DNA from: Pohlia nutans
Lineage: Eukaryota; Streptophyta; Bryopsida; Bryales; Mniaceae
NCBI GenBank assembly: GCA_022496805.1
Contig: CM040101.1
Coordinates: 8,992,501-9,056,500 of the forward strand
Reading direction: 5' to 3'
Length of the DNA stretch: 64,000 nt
The position numbers and the translations under genes are program-made. The notes beneath the pieces were generated by a model. It did no database searches, had not been told where the DNA came from, and saw only the letters and a program-made list of their open reading frames with translations. This document shows, one piece after another, positions 22,116 to 34,467 of the stretch (positions within the stretch are counted from its first letter, which is position 1; each line of letters opens with the position of its first letter).

Positions 22116-22969
22116 TTAACCCCTAAAAGCTTGAGGGGTATTGGACAAAACATAGATGTGTTATAATAGAGTTATACATAAAGTCAAGCAAAAAAAATTT
22201 ACAAGAGGAAAGACAAGGCAGAACTGGTATTTTAGCTTGAAAGGCGGCCAAAACAATTTTTGGATTCTTTTTTTTTGACCAATCAAAACGCACTGCGTTG
22301 TCGGAGAGATTTGAATATGGCACTTTTTCAAAGCTAGAAAAGCTCCCCCACTGCACACTCAACTTCCCACCACAGAATCTGCACTGCCTCCGTACCAACC
22401 CACATGCTTGCCCAAAGCAAGCCTTTAGCTCTTTGTGACTAGCGATCTCTGCGATTTCTGTTTGAAGCTTGAAAACTCAGTGTTGCAGAGGGGCTACCCC
22501 ACCTTGACTTTATGGATAACTCTAATATGTACCTTTCATATGTTTGATGAAGTTTGGTTCAATAGAAAAAATGTAGGGCATCATCTATACAAATTATCCA
22601 TACAATCAAACTTCCAAAAATAAATTATGATTTTCACTTTTAGAGTTTAAAATTTAGCATGATTAGTTAAAATTGGTTTATCTATTGTAACTTCAAAACA
22701 AAAAAAGAAATGATGGAGGGAACATCATTACTTTCCCCAAATAGCAAATTTTATAACACTAAGACAATGTTGAGGCGATCAACTTTGAAAATTTCTCCCA
22801 GGTGGAGTTTAACTCGGATTGACATAATTAAAATTGCATTGTAAAGTAAACTTGACGTAGTATTTTAAAATATTTTTTATTTTTTCAAAAACATAAATTT
22901 TAAATTTTGGGCAGTCCATTAGATTCGGGTAGCGATCAGAAAATGGTTGTTTGAGAGTTTAAGGGTTAA
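22116..22969. mobile_element. TTAA-flanked piggyBac-like element (copy 8) with nested MITE
   Basis: TTAA CCCCTAAAAGCTTGAGGGG at the left and GAGAGTTTAAGGGTTAA at the right. A TA-flanked element (22169-22522) is nested near its left end. Short ORFs are not supported. Confidence 0.6.
22169..22522. mobile_element. TA-flanked GAGTTATACATAAAGTCAAG MITE, nested
   Basis: GAGTTATACATAAAGTCAAG at the left and CTTGACTTTATGGATAACTC at the right, TA at 22167-22168 and 22523-22524. The terminus is related to 40024-40377 (GAGTTATCCGTAAA). Confidence 0.65.
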
Positions 22970-23068
22970 GGACCTCAAATGTACAACTGCAGTACATGAC
23001 ATAGTGTTGGTCTTGGGTATAAGTGGATGGCCCATAAACCAACTCTTTAAGTTTTTCACACAAATCTA

Positions 23069-23989
23069 GTACACTAAATAGTATATTTAGTGTGAGGTGA
23101 TGAATAATGTGCTTACCCCTACTACTTGTCTAACACTAATTGTCAATTTGTGGGTAATTAGTGTTGGTGGCTGCATGCGTCGCCACCTCTCTTCACAGCT
23201 GCCATTTGCACTTGAATCTCTTCACAGCTGCCTTTCACCCTAGCCGCCAATTGCACGTATCACCTTCTAGTCGCTTTGTATCACCTTCGAATTGCTCCTA
23301 AACCGTCTCTCACAGCTGTCGTCGATACAGCCGCCGACTGGTCGTTGAATTGTTGTTGAATAGTCGTTGCCTCGTCGTTTGTATTGAGTTGCCAATTCGC
23401 CGCCTGGTTGTCGCCGGTGTTACCATGTTGGTCGTGTTTGGTTGCCTGATCGTGTTGATCGTGTTGTTGGTCGTGTTTGCTTGCCTGATCGTGTTGCTGC
23501 TCATTGCCAAATCGTCTATACAAGTGCTGCCTTCCCCAAATTTGTGTTGAGTGTAGGGTTTGGGAGGATTGTTGTGAGGGTCTGGGAGGATTACAGGTGA
23601 GGGTTTACTGTGAGGATTGCTGCCGCGATGGCCGCCGCCGCACTTCTCGAATCTCCGCTCTCACATCTCGATAGATCTCGTCGTTGCTGCATTCTGTCTG
23701 ACTGTCGCTGACCTCGCTCGTTTTTGGATTCGCCCTCGTCGTTGTTATCCAATTTGATTCATTCCATTTCTAAAATTTCAGTTTTTCCATCTAAACTTTC
23801 ATCTCAAGTTTCATTCCTTACTCACACTAAATATCCATATCTCAAAAGATCACAATGTCAAAACGTTACTATTCTTCATAAATAGTGTGAGAATTCACAT
23901 TTAGTGTTCTTACAAAAGTAGGTTTTTTGATATTTAGAGTGATGTTCGCAATTACAGTGCCTCACACTAAATATACTATTCAGTGTACT
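23069..23989. mobile_element. Inverted-repeat element ending in (A)GTACACTAAATAG
   Basis: GTACACTAAATAGTATATTT then AGTGTGAGG at the left. The right end is the inverse (CCTCACACTAAATATACTAT then TCAGTGTAC). Within it, 23280-23520 is a GTCGTTG/GTCGTGTTG simple-sequence stretch giving spurious His/Gln-rich or Leu/Val-rich ORFs. CGTCGTTG-rich sequence continues to 23750. No transposase. Confidence 0.65.
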
Positions 23990-24174
23990 GATATAGAATA
24001 AACGCATGTTGGAAATATTGTTGGTTTATAGTACACATCGGTTATCAACAACTTCAGTTGTCATGGCAACAGATGAAGTCACGAGAACTTGAGAAAGATG
24101 TATTGTGGACTTTGGGTGCAGAAATCAGTCATTGGCCCGTATGGCTTTGTTGTCTACCAACAACACCACCTACG

Positions 24175-24423
24175 TTAACCCTTAAGTGGGATGGTGACCC
24201 CTAGAGGTCCATACGCATTCTAGTGTACAAATCTCTTAAGAGCCCACCTTTTTTGTCTAAAAATCACGTGATTTTGCAAACACATCTCTAGACCCTCTAC
24301 AAGGTTCCACAAAAAATCTCACATTTTTTCAACAATTTCTACCGCTCCGATCATGGATTATTACCAAAAACCGACTCATGTACAATATCCGTATTCTTGT
24401 ATCCAGGCCCACTTAGGGGTTAA
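24175..24423. mobile_element. TTAA-flanked piggyBac-like MITE (copy 9)
   Basis: TTAA CCCTTAAGTGGGATGGTGA at the left and CAGGCCCACTTAGGGGTTAA at the right. The interior is unlike the other copies. It is separated from the next copy by only about 30 bp. Confidence 0.65.
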
Positions 24424-24453
24424 TACTGCAGTTCTATTTAAAGTGCACAACAT

Positions 24454-25030
24454 TTAACCCCCTAAACGTCCAACCGTTTAGAAAGTGGACGATGTACAAA
24501 ATCAAACACAGTTGTCTCATCCGTCATTGACTTTTTGCAGAGTGAATATTTTACGGGAAGTTAGCTTCATGCATATGTGGTCCAATTAGAAAGGGGACGA
24601 TTTGTGAAATTTCTATGCCTCACTTCATGTTGTAGTCGGATTCACCCAAAATTTCAAAGATTTCAGTGTAAAAGTGCTTTTAAAAAAGTCAACTCATCAA
24701 ATTAAGCAACCAAAAAATCTCCAAAAATCACTATATTTAGAGTATTACATTTCAACCCATGACAACAAATTTCATGTACAAATTTCATGTACAAAATCTT
24801 ATTCATAATCAAATTACAAAAGAATTTTCAATTTCAAATTTCAAATTTTATACAAAATATTGGTGATAGAAATCGTAGATCTAACCGTATGGGTAAAATC
24901 TAAAATTTATAATGTACAACTTTTATTCATACATGAAGTTCCAAAATATCCTTCTAGGTTGCATTTTATGATGCATCTTTGCAAAATTGCCGAATTGATT
25001 TGGAGAGGGGTGAGGACGTTTAGAGGTTAA
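24454..25030. mobile_element. TTAA-flanked piggyBac-like MITE (copy 10)
   Basis: TTAA CCCCCTAAACGTCCAACCG at the left and GAGGACGTTTAGAGGTTAA at the right. Best-preserved full-length member of the 12922/16074/63549 subfamily. Its right TTAA is the left TTAA of copy 11. Confidence 0.8.
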
Positions 25031-26255
25031 CCTTTTAGTGCCAGGTAACCACTAAGTGGTCACTAGATCATTAGAAAATCAAATGCTATAAAATCTATGA
25101 ACCATCTCAGTCCGGTGTTTGAAGTTCAAAAGTGTAACTTTTGATTATGAAGATGATGCAAAAAGAAAATTTGGAATCTGACTCTCTTAGATATCCAAAT
25201 ACCTATGTACAAATCACCAAAATACTACAAATACTTGAAAATACAGCAAATACATACAAATACAACACATGTACTATGCGGTATTTTTGTGTTTGGAAGT
25301 TTGTTATCTTGTATTTTTTTTGGATTGTGATCTCTTGTTCATGTTCCATTCCCGGGGAGTGCACATAAAGTTAAGATTAGGAATACACGTGAGTGCATTT
25401 TAATAGCATACCCCCTACAATACTTGGCCTTAAAATAGTTTTTAAATAAAGATTTTTTAGGTGCTAAATCATTACGTATATATCAATCATTTGGTATAAA
25501 TTTCAAGACCAAAAGTTTTTTAAATCTTGTAAAAAAAAAATGGTATAAGTTTGAACTAAAATGTTTTGTTTTTCGCTTCAAAAATCAATTTAAAAATATT
25601 TACAAGTGATTATTTTTTGAAATTCATACAACATGAACTTTAGATTGTGTTGAATAACTTCATATTTTTTTTACAATTTTTAGATGATTTTTTAATACAT
25701 ACACAGGGGGGTCAAAAGTACGCACTCACGTGATTCCTAGTCTTAACTTTAAGTGCACTCCCCGAGGTTCCATTAGTGTATGTATTCCGATCTTGATCAA
25801 TGTACCAACTCCTTTCTTATTTTAACGTATAAATTTTGCTCTAAACCGTACATGGATAAGTCACTCTCACTTATAAAATTCACAATAATTATGTATGAGT
25901 CACTTCTTGACATGAAAGATTGCAATGAAGAGGTGTTGGCATGGGTCATTGCTAAACATCTTCACTTTCATTTTTGAAAATTTAATCCAAATTCTATTGA
26001 ACCTTGAAGTCACACACCCTCCAAAATCTCATTTTTGAGTGTCCATTATAAAGTTCGAAAACATACTATAATCTTCCAGTCCAACGGTCCGATCTTACCA
26101 AGATTTAACCGACACTTGTTTCATTAAGCTATGCTTACATTTATACGGTTGAATACTATTAATAGTATCCCTAATTTCAACACATAAAGTTGTAAAAAAA
26201 CATCACCCAAAAAACTGCGGTTCCTCCGGAACCACCCTGGGCACTAAAGGGTTAA
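25027..26255. mobile_element. TTAA-flanked piggyBac-like element (copy 11, 1.2 kb)
   Basis: TTAA CCTTTTAGTGCCAGGTAACC at the left and CCCTGGGCACTAAAGGGTTAA at the right. It contains its own internal inverted pair around CCGGGGAGTGCACATAAAG (25350) and CTTTAAGTGCACTCCCCG (25748), a further nested element of about 400 bp. No transposase ORF. Confidence 0.65.
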
Positions 26256-26799
26256 CCCTTTAACGCGCCTGCGTCCATATAATGGACGACGAACAAATTG
26301 AAATCCTTCTCTTTACTACATCCTGTACATTTTTTCATCCATCCAATTGTTCCTTGGTTCTTGTGCTAGTTGACTACCATTTGTATGGTATGGATCTTCA
26401 AAATAAGATATTGTGATTTTTTGAAAAATAACAATAGTGGTTGATGTCAAGTTTCATTCTTAGTTCAAAAAGTGAGACCTTCAGCATGATTTTCCAAAAT
26501 AAGTAGAATCAAATAATGGAAAGCATACCATCTCGTAGTGCATGTTATTTCAAATTCATTACAACAATTTTTAATTTTTTTGTGTTACTTTGGGATTTTT
26601 AATTGAATTTCAAAAGAAAACCTTGAAAAATTAATTTAAAAAAATTACTAAAAAAAAAGATAAATCCAACCATACAAATGTGATCTAAACATTGACATTT
26701 ACAACTTTGCTTTGTACATCAACTCCATTTTTGGTATTCATCAAACATTTTATAACGGATCTTTGAAATCAGTGATGAATCGGGACGTTAAAGGGTTAA
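26252..26799. mobile_element. TTAA-flanked piggyBac-like MITE (copy 12)
   Basis: TTAA CCCTTTAACGCGCCTGCGTC at the left and CGGGACGTTAAAGGGTTAA at the right. Shares TTAA 26252-26255 with copy 11. The overall layout of its body (GGACGACGAAC, then TTTTTGCA-like blocks) resembles copy 10 at a distance. Confidence 0.7.
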
Positions 26800-27150
26800 T
26801 AAAATTTGTTTGCATTCAGTGATATGGCACGAATCCACATTTTGGTTTTTAATATTTTCATGCAAATCGAACACGAATCCAAATGAACACCTCTGGTTCA
26901 GTTCAAGTGCACAAAGTTTCATAAAAATTTAATAACAATTGGTGGAAAAATCATTTCAGCGCAGTCATTGAGTTTCAACTTTCAACCGAGATTAATTATA
27001 AAAATTCACTAGTATGGGGGAAAGTGAAAATAATAGCGTACACAAAAATAGATTCGCTTGAATGCCATCAAATTCCACGTCTCTGATTGCTATGTCTTGT
27101 GCAAAGAAATCAAAGCATGAACTTCATGGGCCGGGTGCATTTCACCACGA

Positions 27151-27479
27151 GAGCATCTTCAATAGTAGGGGAGAATTTCATCATGTTAAAATTTAATCAA
27201 GTTCGAACTTCAGCACTAGCGGAGGGCACTTGCTATATTAACTTCCAATCAATCACTTGTCTCTAAGTGTTCAAAAGCAAAACAAAAAATTCATCATTTA
27301 CTATTCAATTTAGTAGTTGTAGAAGAAAAAGTAGTATATTCTAGGATTCCACAACCATGGAATTTTTTGGCTATTTGTCAAAAAAGAAAAATATTTTGAC
27401 AAGTCCATGCATTAATAACTTTCTTTTTCATTCAAAAAATGTCATCCTCATCTATTTTGAAGAACTGATGGTGATGCTC
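27151..27479. mobile_element. GAGCATCTTCAATAG MITE
   Basis: GAGCATCTTCAATAGTAGGG at the left, AACTGATGGTGATGCTC at the right. TTA follows the right end but the left flank is ACGA, so the target duplication is not preserved. Confidence 0.55.
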
Positions 27480-27615
27480 TTATATTTGACGCTATGTTTT
27501 TTCTTTACAACGCCAGAGTGGTAAATGAAAATAATAGTGATAAAAATCAGGTATAGTTGATGTACTTTTTAACTCATATAAAAATAAATTCAATAAAATA
27601 ATCATGTACAATGTA

Positions 27616-28830
27616 TTAACCCCTAAAGGACCGGAGTGTTTTTCCTCCAAAAACACTCCAATGCTGCCATTTTTACTCCCCCATGCAAAAAATCCACAAG
27701 AATGTTATTTTTTACCTTCTAACCGTAAGATCTTGTCCTAAACTATTTGAAAAACATACACAACAAATTTCGTTGATTTTGACCGCACGGATTGCAAGAT
27801 AATTGCGTTTGATGGAAAAAAACACCCCAAAAAAACACATGCCCGAAAATTTCAGATGTGTTTGACCACAGCTACATCAAAAAAACCTCACTACCGAAAC
27901 TTGTCGCACTTCACTTTCACATTCTATATGATGTTACTTAGTTGTGTACCAATTTTCGTTGCGTTTGGAGATGTTTAGGATGTTGAATAACACCTTGCAC
28001 TTGTTGGGGGTTTAAAAGTTCAGAAAAGACTATATGTTTTTGGAATTGCAATATTTTCCACTTTCTTTATTTAAAATACAAATCCGAGCGGTGAAACACA
28101 AGTACATTCCACCCTCTACAAAATGGCGAAAAAAAATTTGAAAAAAAAATAAATCTCCAAGTTTTAGAAGACATGTAGCACATTTTCTAAGAATTTTGGG
28201 GGTTAGGGGGGAAATAAAGGGTGGAGGAAGGGAATTGGAGTGCCAACCCATTCCAATGTTCATGACCCCACTAACTCTCAAGGTACACTGCCACGTGGCA
28301 GTCCCTCATTGGACGATTTTTATTTTTTATTTTTTATTTTTAAAAATGATTTTATTTTTCAATTTTAAAAATAATATTTTTAATTATGAAATTGAACTTT
28401 TAGTTTAAAATAATATTTTTAATTTAAAATAATACTTTTCAGATTAAAATAATAATTTTTATTTATAAAAAATTAATTACTTTTAAAAAAAAAATTATTT
28501 ATAAAAAAGATTATGAGTTTGGGAAACGGGGAGGTCTTCTGCCCCCCATAGTCCACCCCATTTTCCACACACCGCCCATCTTGTTGCCCCTACCTAAAAT
28601 TCAACTATTTCTCTACTGCCCCGTTGCCCTTTCTCCCGAAAAAAACACATTTCCCCTCATAACTTTCACATACGGTGTCGGAATTCAAAAAAAAAAGAAT
28701 CCCCATTTTCGTGGCACATTGGGGAATCTACTATTAAATTTCCTTCAAAATTCGATTAAAAATGTGTTCACCGGAACCTACCCGATTCTCTAAATGTCCT
28801 AGTTAGGACACTTGGTCCTTTAGGGGTTAA
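27616..28830. mobile_element. TTAA-flanked piggyBac-like element (copy 13), inverted twin of 14553-15721
   Basis: TTAA CCCCTAAAGGACCGGAGTG at the left and GACACTTGGTCCTTTAGGGGTTAA at the right. It is the reverse complement of the copy at 14553-15721 over most of its length (ATTCCAATGTTCATGACCCC, TGCCACGTGGCAGTCC), with an A/T-only core at 28318-28510. Confidence 0.8.
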
Positions 28831-30981
28831 GAGCTTTCAAAATGTTGCCTTCAAAATCTTGACCGAATGGTTCGAAATGACCTTAAACTACCTAGGTGAT
28901 AGCTGGAAGTGGGTTCCTTTTAGATGTGCTCTTTAGCACCAATGAGGACAGCGGTTTGATTCCAATCGGATGCAGGTCGTGTGAAGACTAATACCTCTTT
29001 GCTTAATAGGAATCCCGAGCGTGATGGGGATTACTCCCGAACCTCATGTTTACAGTGGGGGCATCACTTTTAGTTGGAAATGACTAGGAACATATGGTCT
29101 AATCTATATATTGCAGGAAGAAAAACCCAAAAAAATTACTTTCGGGGAAGCACTAGAAATGTATTCTTTTCGTTCCCGGTGTGATGTTTGTAATCTGTTG
29201 TTTATAAAAGGGAAGTTTTTATGCCTCCCTTTTTGTGTTTAAAACTTAGTAACTGCCCTATAAGTCCTCATAAAACACTGTTGTTTCTGGACCCTCCAGA
29301 TTACAGCTCTTGAACCCCTGAACTTAACCACTTAGATCTACAATCAACCCCACTCTATTTTTTTAGATCTAACACACAAACTTACACCAAATGAGCTGAT
29401 TTACAACATCCACACTTCCAAACAACTGATCTATTACTTCTACATGCCAAAATGAGCCTCGACAACACAACCAAGACTAGAACAACACCAGACAAGTTTA
29501 TCTTTGTCTCTTGAACACTAGGGAACAAAGTCTTTTTCTAAAAGCCTCAAAATCCATGTACAATGGCCTCCTTTGACCTCCTCATCCTCTTAGATCGTAA
29601 AAAATGGAGGCATATAAAAACTATTCCTTTCTCCTCCTTCTACAAGCTCTAAGGACACATACCCTACACACACAAAACTTCACAATACACAATGAGAGAG
29701 TGAGAGCTCCCAAACTCCCACTACCCCCCTTCCACAAACCCTGAGGCAAACGACTCTCATCCGCGGCTGCCTTCATCTATACGCTGCCTATGGCCCTGTC
29801 CATCTAGGCCCTCCGTTCGGACCCAAGTTCATCCTGGAGCTATTCATCCCGGCCCTACTCATCCAAACACTAGCCGTGTCATCCGTGTGCTGCCCCTTCA
29901 TCCGGGCCTACTGTCCCTACAAGTCCAGTTACTGGCCCTATTGTTGGCCCTATGACTGGTCTTCCACCTGCTCCTACCACTACCCCTTTAACTTAGAGGT
30001 CTATTTTAGCCGTTTAACTAGGATTTTTCTCTAGTTAACATTGTTGTGCAATAGAAATAATCAAATAAAGCATCCATGTGTTTCCAAATAAATAAAAAAT
30101 CTTGACCAAAAAATTGTAATATCAACATTTTTTGAAGAACTTAAAAATGAAATAATACATGTATCATTGGAACAATATTTTCTTGATTGAGCGACTAGTT
30201 GAACTTAATATGCATTCAAAATAAATAAAAAGTAAGTGAGATTTAGTGTTTGATTTTGAAAATGTCATTTACTCTAGTAATCGTGATTTAAGGTTTTTTA
30301 GGTTTTGTATTACCAAAATATAGATTATAAGTTCTATCTATATAATAAAAAGGGTTTTTCTGTGTGCTTGTAGAGCCATGACAATTTATACATGGAATAA
30401 GTGATTATTTGATAAAATTTCGGATTAGAACTTGCAAGGAGGATTTCTTTATATGACCCTTGAGACCCTTGAGATTCATAAATTTGAGATTTGCAAGTAA
30501 CATTGAGACCCTTGAGATCATATATGACCCTTGAGGACATTGAGAATTATTTTGTGATGGTGGTAAAAGGAAATGGGCTCAATGTTGTTCTTTGGGAAAA
30601 AATAATTACAAGTATAAATACATTGTGTTTCTTTTGAAACATTGATATTTATTTTGAAATGTTTTATGTGCCAGTGGTCGGCACGGGTCAAACTAATAAC
30701 TAACATACATTCAAGGTGTATTTTTTAAAAATAAAAATTGATGTGTATTTGTCCAAGACTTTTAACATAACATTTCAATGAATATTAGAGGGAATATTAT
30801 TTGGTATATCGGTCAATATATAGCAATGATATTGAGATTTTTTTACCTTATTCAATCAATTTTTTTTAGTGGGACGCTTCTACTATTCAGATCAAGGTTT
30901 ATTCATGCATAGAATGGGACATAGCTATTGGGGCTTGAACGAGGAGATTTGAACTATAGTCTTCTATGAAGAAAAAAGTTT
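28831..30981. other. No gene seen; C-rich degenerate repeat at 29750-29990
   Basis: No conserved ORF. About 29750-29990 is C-rich with loose 15-18 bp CATCCnGGCCCTac units (for example CCATCTAGGCCCTCCG, TTCATCCCGGCCCTAC), reminiscent of the CCGACTGCCC arrays of the 5628 element. I looked for LTR ends and a primer-binding site and found none I could defend. The rest is AT-rich. Confidence 0.4.
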
Positions 30982-31101
30982 CACTAGTAGAAAAGGTGGC
31001 GCTCCCCATGGAGATGCCCAGACAAAATCATTGTGCATGCTTGGAATTGGGCACCACATGCATGGGCAACTCTCTCGGTGATACCACCTTTTCTACTAGT
31101 G
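30982..31101. mobile_element. CACTA-type micro-MITE (120 bp)
   Basis: CACTAGTAGAAAAGGTGGCG at the left and GGTGATACCACCTTTTCTACTAGTG (inverse) at the right. Perfect TTT duplication on both sides. Sister of 11672-11790. Confidence 0.85.
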
Positions 31102-32632
31102 TTTTCACATCTTCTACGAACTTCCTTCGTTTATTTCATGTGTCCAAACACCTCATATGTTGCTATTCACACTCTAAATTGAATCACTGCATGCACACTC
31201 CTCAGGAGCCATTTTCATGGCATAAGAATTTTTTAATTTTAATTTTACATTTTCATTGTAGTTTTCCTCTTCTATAGTAGGGGTGAACACTTTGATCAAG
31301 TTATATGTCCAAATGGTTGTGGGGATTTGTGCATTTAACCACACATGGCTTTTATACAAGAAAACATACAAGGCCATATTTAAAGAGTACAAAAATGACA
31401 AGGAAAATTAAGTTTTGATAACATATAGGAAATAATATTGAAGGTAGTTACTAAAGACAAGTCACAATGGACGTTTAGTTGTTAAAAACATGTCACATTG
31501 GACAAGATTTCTACTAGTGATAGAGTAGTATACGAGCAATGTAAAAATGCCATTCTAGGCTCAAGTACCATAGAGCGAGATATGAAGATGAAAAACAAGG
31601 CACTCCATCCACACCCTTTATTGCACCTAATTCAACACAAGTCCTTTCTTCAGCCCAATCACTACAAGACAAAAGAAGATGTATTAAAAAAATGAATGGT
31701 CTACTTACAAAGTTAATAACTAATTCAATCCCTTTCAATTCTGCGCTTTAATTATTTGTTGAAAAACATGGAGACGTATTTTTTTGCCTTCTTAAAATTA
31801 AAAAAGCTTTTCTTTGAGAGAATCTACATTAATATTAGAATAGGCTATAGAACTATGTGCATAAAGTTTGGCATTCCAAAAGCTTTGGCATCATAGTACC
31901 TTCATATAGTAAATGTGTGGCACTCATTTAAAAATAGAAATAGCATCGTTTTTCATCAAACACTTCATTACTTCCAAAATTGTTCATTTATTTAGTTTTG
32001 TACTTCACTTCTTTTATTGCAACTCTTCTCTCACGTTATTATTGTCCATACCTTGAATTGCCACGATCTTTTATTTTTTGGCTTTATGTTTTTCTACCTC
32101 ATCAATCTATGTTACTTCAAAATTACCTTTTAGTATGATGCACATATTGTGCAACACAAGTACAAACAATATACGAGATCATTTTTAGACAAACATCTAT
32201 GCACTTTTTTTTTTATGAATCTCCATCTCCCATCCAATATGTCAAAAGCTCATTCAACAAACATTTAAGTTGTAGATCGAACAACGTTTAAATTTCCATA
32301 GAGTTCGGACAATCCACATTTATGTCTTTTAAATTGGCAATACATTGGTAATACATCATAAGCAAAATCTTCAATGAAACTATATGGCATACATCTCCCT
32401 TGTTCAATCTTTGTTACATGGAAATACACTTTAATCATCAAAGCTACCAATCCATTTAAACTCAAAATTCCAAAATTTGTAATTAAAATATATAATACCT
32501 AAGATTCTCTTTTGATTCAATTTTCAAAAGGGTGTTCAATTGCTATGCTCTATTATGCTATGGATTGCTCAATTCAAGAATGTTATGTTAAAAAATCCAA
32601 GCCAAAAGATGAACCACTTTTTAACTCAATTA
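31102..32632. other. AT-rich intergenic stretch, no gene seen
   Basis: No protein-like ORF. An isolated CACTA-like end (TTTCTACTAGTG) occurs at about 31508-31519 without a matching partner. Confidence 0.4.
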
Positions 32633-32944
32633 GAGTTAACTGAAAAGTCAGTTCAAAGAGGAAAGTTTTGGCAAACTCGTGTTGAATTCCTCTTGAATTC
32701 ATATTGAAATATAAAAATACACCAAAAACTACTCTATGACGAGTTGGGAGACAATCTAAAACAAGGCACTATCATTATTCTCCATACCTCGCTATGGCTC
32801 CCACACCTTCTACCAATGCTCCAAGCCCATGGCCTACAAGGGGACATTCTATGACACGACACTATTCAACTCAAATATACTTCAATAGAGAAGTTAGAAG
32901 TAGAGCAAAAAGGGAGGTTGGATGCACTTCTTTTTGATTAACTC
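32633..32944. mobile_element. TA-flanked GAGTTAACTGAAAAG MITE
   Basis: GAGTTAACTGAAAAGTCAGT at the left and CTTTTTGATTAACTC at the right, TA at 32631-32632 and 32945-32946. High similarity to 21148-21446 (CCATGGCCTACAAGGGGACA block). Confidence 0.75.
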
Positions 32945-32946
32945 TA

Positions 32947-33278
32947 TTTGAATTAACTGAAAACAAGGAGGGCTCTGTACATAGTTTATGCAGAGTCAAC
33001 AATCTTATATAAGCGATTTTTAACACGACTTACACATGAATAGTCCCTTGGTCCCTTTGTGAATAGAATCAATGAATCATAGGTGGGGGAACTTGTGGGA
33101 ACTCTCCTTTAGCATTGGGGAAGTCACGAGTTCCACTCTTATGGGCAGTGCAAGGTCTTGCTTTAGATTATTCTTCAACTCAACATAGACTAGTTTTGCC
33201 AGTGTTTTTGAACTGAAAACGAGTTGAAGGTGAATATGAGGTGAGTTTCCACTTTGAGACACGCTTTTTGGTTAACTC
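32947..33278. mobile_element. TA-flanked MITE adjacent to the previous one
   Basis: The right end GCTTTTTGGTTAACTC with TA at 33279-33280 is intact. The left end (TTTGAATTAACTGAAAAC) is diverged but abuts the TA of the previous copy. The region 20868-21145 resembles its inverse (AACTCACTTTAAACTCACCT). Confidence 0.5.
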
Positions 33279-34236
33279 TATTGTTTCTACCATATTGAAA
33301 CGTCCATGCCTCAACACCAGTATGATTGATTGTACCGTATTAGTGAGAGCTGCTGGTATTGCCCAAAGCAGTCAAACACGAAGTGTGAGTGCAGGGAAAG
33401 GAAAAAAAGTTGACGATCTAGCCCATCCACCCACTCACCAGTGCCGAGGCTGCTGCTCCCTAAAAGCTATCGTCGTTGTCTCGTTGACACTTCAGGCTTG
33501 TAATAATGCAAGGCAAAAAGTGGGAGTTTGGGCTCTAAGCAAAAAGAAATTCAAGAAAAAAGGGAGAAAGGGAAATGTACATTAATCACAGGCTGACGGA
33601 ATGGGCGGCAAAAGAATTCCGCAAGCAAACAAATTGCTGGTGTGAAAAGGTGGGGCAGGCAATGGCCAGGCAAAACTCATTTTTGCAGAATCCCCGGACC
33701 AAAAGCCGAGCAAAAGTAGGGGCAGAATCACTCACTCACCCGGGCTTATTAAAACTGCCCTCACGCCATTCCCCTGGCTCCCTTGCAAAGATAAGCAACT
33801 TTGGACGTCGCTCCTCAACCTACAGCCCCTGTTCAATTCTTTCCTGCACGATTCATGAGGCCCACAGCCGCCCCGGTTGAGTGAGACACGTTTAGCTCCC
33901 CACCCAGACAGTACTTATGCAGGGCCCTGATTTACCCCCCACCTCAGTCTCATTTCTAGGCATTTTCCCTGCTGGCCACGGCGAGAGTGCTACACGACAT
34001 ACCGTATGTGAGGGTCAGATTCGGACAGTATTGTGTCGAAATCTAAATTCCACGTCATATTTTGAGAGGTCCACGTCACCATAAACCAATCACAAGATGA
34101 CATGTGGTGCTTTTGGACAAAAAATAATTAATTAATGTCGAAACTGACCACGACGTAGGGTACATGCAATGCTAATTAATTACCCTCAGATTCTTTTTAA
34201 CATGAATATTTACTCAAACATGAAGCACCACAATAT
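33279..34236. other. Intergenic stretch, no gene recognised
   Basis: Overlapping short ORFs at 33241-33880 have no recognisable family and no supporting context. From 34000 the sequence is AT-rich again. Confidence 0.35.
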
Positions 34237-34467
34237 ACACTACTCTAAATAGTGCAATTAGGTTGCCTTACCCCAAGAAAGTTACTTCACAAGTCATCAA
34301 AGTCTAACAAATATTTCCATTGGTACACATGGAGGTTCATGAGTCTCAATTACAACAATATCTAATTCAAAAGTAGTGCATTTAGGATGTACAATAACAA
34401 TAAATATTTATATAGTGTCAAATGCTGAAAAATTAGGGGGAGCAACCTAATTGCACTATTTGGTGTC
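34237..34467. mobile_element. Inverted-repeat MITE upstream of the COBRA-like gene
   Basis: ACACTACTCTAAATAGTGCA then ATTAGGTTGC at the left. The inverse GCAACCTAATTGCACTATTT at the right. The terminus is related to the 23069-23989 element (ACTnnnTAAATAG). It lies about 1 kb upstream of the COBRA-like start codon. Confidence 0.65.

Noticed and set aside
23281..23550. His/Gln-rich ORFs that look like a low-complexity protein
   Set aside because: Simple GTCGTTG-type repeat within an inverted-repeat element; open in several frames at once.
28850..30060. Possible solo LTR of a retrotransposon
   Set aside because: No matching TG..CA ends with a 5 bp duplication, no primer-binding site or polypurine tract that I could defend.
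31498..31738. Overlapping ORFs next to a lone CACTA-like end
   Set aside because: No protein-like similarity and no second transposon end.
33241..33880. Two overlapping + strand ORFs of about 100 codons
   Set aside because: Basic, low-information composition, no family, no splice context.
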